Assembly (NCBI RefSeq): GCF_000150275.1
Contig: NW_002060945.1
Coordinates: 7,569,684-7,633,683, forward strand
Direction of reading: 5' to 3'
DNA length: 64,000 nt
From: Trichoplax adhaerens
Lineage: Eukaryota; Placozoa; Uniplacotomia; Trichoplacea; Trichoplacidae
Each line of letters begins with the position of its first letter. Position 1 is the first letter of the stretch. The translations under genes were made by a program, and so were the position numbers. Positions 60,566 to 64,000 of the stretch are shown here, in pieces. The notes under the pieces were generated by a model. The model did no database searches. It was not told the DNA's origin and worked only from the letters and a program-made list of their open reading frames with translations.

Positions 60566-62637
60566 GGAGAAGTCACAATTTTGACGTCTTTAGCAGGAGT
60601 AGTTACTCGTAGTATGATTTTATGAGAACTAACTACTTTACTACCAACGCAGGTGGATGATGATGCCGTCAGTACACGTGGCTATTTCTCGACAACATGA
60701 AGCCTGCACTGTACTCATTTGGGACTTATTAAACTATTCTGAAATGATACAGATGAGAGAGCGTACAGAAGTAGGTGTGAAATTTAAAAATGCCCTGGGT
60801 CGAACGTTTTCGCACATTGAAAGTACTTCTTTACAGCCATATCTTTCTACATATGTGATCATTAAGTGTTTTAAATTGATTTACGATGTAAATAATGGTA
60901 ACATGGTATTATTATGCTGTAATGACAGCCTGTAAAAGCTTTCATTTCTAATAATGAACAATTTCTGACTAATTGGTTATTAATTACTGAACAACGCAAA
61001 AGTTGGCAATTAAAATCATGATGGAGAATTTAGTCTGGTTAATTACTTTTACTAAATGTTGATCATGTCAATTTCACATCGATCTTTAACGTCGGTCTAG
61101 GACTGGGCTACAGTAAATGGACTCTTTTTATGTACCGTACGTCTGTCAGTTTTTCTTTTACTACTCGGTTAGGGTAAAATATAATATAATATAAAACTAC
61201 CTATGGTGATTTAACCTAATCAGAGATAATATTTCAAACAGTAAAGCAGTCTGCTCTTTCATATCTACATTGAGCTTCTTCCCAGCAATTTTTAGCTTAA
61301 TTTTACTAATGCTAGAGCATGCATTAGTGCATAAAATTGAACTGTTATTTCCTTCATCCCGTGTGATGGTCTTTCTGTGCTACTGAAGGAAAAAAGGTCA
61401 AGCACGTTGTGATTGCGAATTGCAAACTATGACTAAATAGCAGTAGTGTTAATAAAGTGCAGTTACTGTAGCACCAAAAAAAGAATTGGGGATCATTTCA
61501 AAGTCATGTACGGTTATCTTTATCACCGAAAAAAGCATAATTCGTATACTAAATTTTTGGGGGATAATTCAGCCTAGTTATAAGAACTTTCTCAACACTC
61601 TCCAAACACCCTTTACACTAATTTAATATTTGTGTAGCTAGTACTACAACACGATGGATTGTGTAATTGATTAAATATCAATTTGGAAAGGCAACGGCAA
61701 ATGTCGTAGGACTCGTAGCGCTCTACTGTGCACAGACACCATCAACAGTAACACCGTACTTACCTATTGGAGATGACTTTGCCTTTTTAGGTGGAAATTC
61801 CTATTTGATAAACAGAAGACACAAGCAACAGTATTGTCAAAGAAATCAAACTCCCATAGTTTACTAAGAACAACATTACTTATTAAGAAAGAGTATTTGA
61901 AGTAGCTTTATGAGACCGTACATTACTTATTGATTTCGATTAGCAATGATACTAAGTATAACATTTTAAATCATAAACGTGAAGTTTATGACATGTATGT
62001 TCAAGTATTGTGTATGAGTAACAACTAAGAGAGTTTATTAAGATTTGAAGAATGCTTAACGCGATTAATATGAGCAGTGTAGTGATAATAACGATGAGAA
62101 TATTCGACTTACCATTGGAGAATAATTGTCTTCCAAGCTAGACAAGAAAATGAAGACAAGAATATAAAGTGTGAAATGACAATCAAGGGTTCAAAAATGA
62201 ATATTTATAGAAAACGTGTTATTAATAAGTTAAGGGGATTGAACAGGGGAATACAGATTCTATTGTAGCTTTGATGGTGTAAATGTAATCAGCTATCGTT
62301 CTACTGCAATATTGGATCAATCTATGCTCGTTTTTTATGCTAGCAGGTGGTAAAAAACACACAAGTAAACACGAGATCAAAATAGTTTACTAGTATTTCT
62401 TTGCATTGAACATCGACTTAAAGGCATGATACAAATTTTTAACCACGTTGCCATCAAATTAACAATACTACAAAGCAAAACTGCGTTAAAGGATATGACA
62501 AAATCGTCCGTATGCGGAAAGAATCATTTTGAAACATAGAATAATCACGGACAAGTATTTGAAATGATTTTTTTCAACTTCTTGCAATAAGACAACCCAA
62601 CCCAGTGACGATCAAATCGATCTTTTTTTACTCTTCA
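60566..62637. other. Intergenic region upstream of SENP
   Basis: Holds the SENP promoter and 5' UTR. A plus-strand frame starting MMMPSVHVAISRQHEA (60661-60935) lies head-to-head with SENP about 100 bp away and could be a divergent transcript, but no family or further exons were seen. Another plus-strand frame at 61667-61867 (reading ANVVGLVALYCAQTP) is similarly unsupported. Confidence 0.35.
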
Positions 62638-64000
62638 TTAATCGTATCCAAAAAATGTCGAATGAATTCATCATGTGGTTCATTCGTTGCGATATAATTC
62701 TTATAGCTACAGCCATCCATTATTGAATGCCTTACGTTCTTCCTTGACCATCTTGTACTCATCAAGCGAAAATTACCTTTATAGCTGATCAAGAATTGCA
62801 ATCGATTGAATCATGATAACTGCGTTGTTACCCATTTTCTCCAGTGAAAAATTGCGGTTAAGTTAATTCAAGAAGTCAGTGGGGAATCTTTGAGGGTATT
62901 GTGCATACATTAGGTTATAAACTGTACAATATCAAGGTGCTAATGCAGTCCATAATGACATCTAATTATACAAGTTGAAAGTTTTGTTTACACTTTTTGA
63001 TTAATTAATTCATTATTGCCATGGACGTACCATCGATAAAATTGATCATTTTCCATCAGTCCGTATAAACTTTTTATGACGGAATCACGATTTGGTCATA
63101 GGATTACTAGTTGTCTTTTAAGTACATTTTCACTGTTGTGTTACCTACACAGCTTGTGTGCTAGTCCATATTGGCTAGTCATGATGCGATAGTTTTGACA
63201 AGTATTCAATGAGATGCAATGACTGATTTTCAAATCTACTCATTCTGATATTAGACGACTGCAATCTCCGCCAATCATTTTGTAGCCTTGTCATATTAGA
63301 TCTATTGAAACTCTCATCAATGGCGATGATGCTTCCTTGTAGGTTTTACGACTGTCTTGCTACAAAGGCTGATCACTGCTAGCGGTATAAATTCAACAAT
63401 ATTGTGTGACTTTCAAATGGATTAACATTGATTCTATTACAGCAAAAGTCCATCTAGTCGTATAATGTTGGTGCACTCTCTCCTAGTCATCTTCAATTAG
63501 GCATCTTTAAAATACTCATTCCCTATTCCCCAAAATTACGATCTTTCCTCATGTCATGCATGGATTGATACAAACACACTATATTGACTATAGCGTCATC
63601 AATTTAATATGCTAACTACTGTAGTTTACGACCAGCATTGGAAATGGCATGATTACTGACTTTCCATTTACTCATTCTAGTGGAAATGCATCTATCAACG
63701 ATCTATTAGTGCATTAGAATCTCGACTTTCTGACGACAAATTCGTTCCATCCTAGCTTGACGCATACTAGTATGATGGCTTACAGCATACTACTTTGGTC
63801 TTAACAGAGATTCTAACTAATGTAATATACTGCATGCATTGAAAATGGAATATTATCGCTGACTTTATATTCACCAATTCTAGTGCAAATTCATCTGGTG
63901 ATGAGTTAACTATTAGGGCATTCTATTCTCGACTTCATTAGTTTATTATAACAATTGCTTATGCTAACTATATCATGGATTTGTACGTACTATGCCATCC
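62638..64000. other. Intergenic end of window with degenerate repeats
   Basis: A minus-strand ATG frame of 44 codons at about 62638-62772 (MSTRWSRKNVRHSIMDG … FLDTINEE) reads like protein but has no recognised family. From about 63210 to 63900 there are three diverged copies of a motif like GACTTTCCATTTACTCATTC, then TAGTGGAAATGCATCT (63220, 63655 and 63862), which share word order but little exact identity. No gene is called. Confidence 0.3.

Overview
The window looks like nuclear DNA from an AT-rich, early-branching animal with compact genes. There are no bacterial operons. Genes are split into many small exons by introns mostly 50-350 nt long with GT...AG ends, and the gene content is animal-type (INSIG, AMPK gamma, SENP-type SUMO protease, animal lipoxygenase, MINDY4, PNKD). 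A placozoan (Trichoplax/Hoilungia-like) or a demosponge fits best; I cannot decide between them from sequence alone. I rebuilt the multi-exon genes by joining exons in phase and comparing them with remembered family motifs.

Layout. Positions 1513-5954 (+) hold a 19-exon MINDY4-type deubiquitinase. Positions 7.3-24.7 kb hold a same-strand array of four two-exon SDR9C-type dehydrogenase genes. These form two pairs: A and B lie in a young ~3.2 kb tandem duplication, and C and D are an older pair whose first exons are almost identical. Between the pairs lie a short foldback element (MITE-like) and an ~105 bp minisatellite in which each unit carries a hairpin. A small three-exon gene with ambiguous frame lies at 25.9-26.5 kb. 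Then, all on the minus strand: a PNKD/glyoxalase-II-like hydrolase (27.6-30.1 kb), an animal lipoxygenase (35.2-39.4 kb), an AMPK gamma subunit (42.7-46.6 kb), an INSIG homologue (51.0-53.7 kb) and a SENP SUMO protease (56.5-60.6 kb). The last 3.4 kb has only weak coding hints and degenerate repeats.

Functions. The identifiable genes do not form one pathway. Several touch lipid and energy metabolism: SDR9C retinol/steroid-type dehydrogenases, lipoxygenase, INSIG (sterol sensing in the ER) and AMPK gamma. MINDY4 and SENP trim ubiquitin and SUMO. Neighbouring genes in animals are usually controlled separately, so I draw no operon-like conclusion.

A recurrent feature is palindromic repeat DNA: TACAGTA/TACTGTA words are scattered widely and concentrated in clusters at 32.3, 48.1-48.7 and 54.6 kb, and two of the minisatellites are built of hairpin-forming units.
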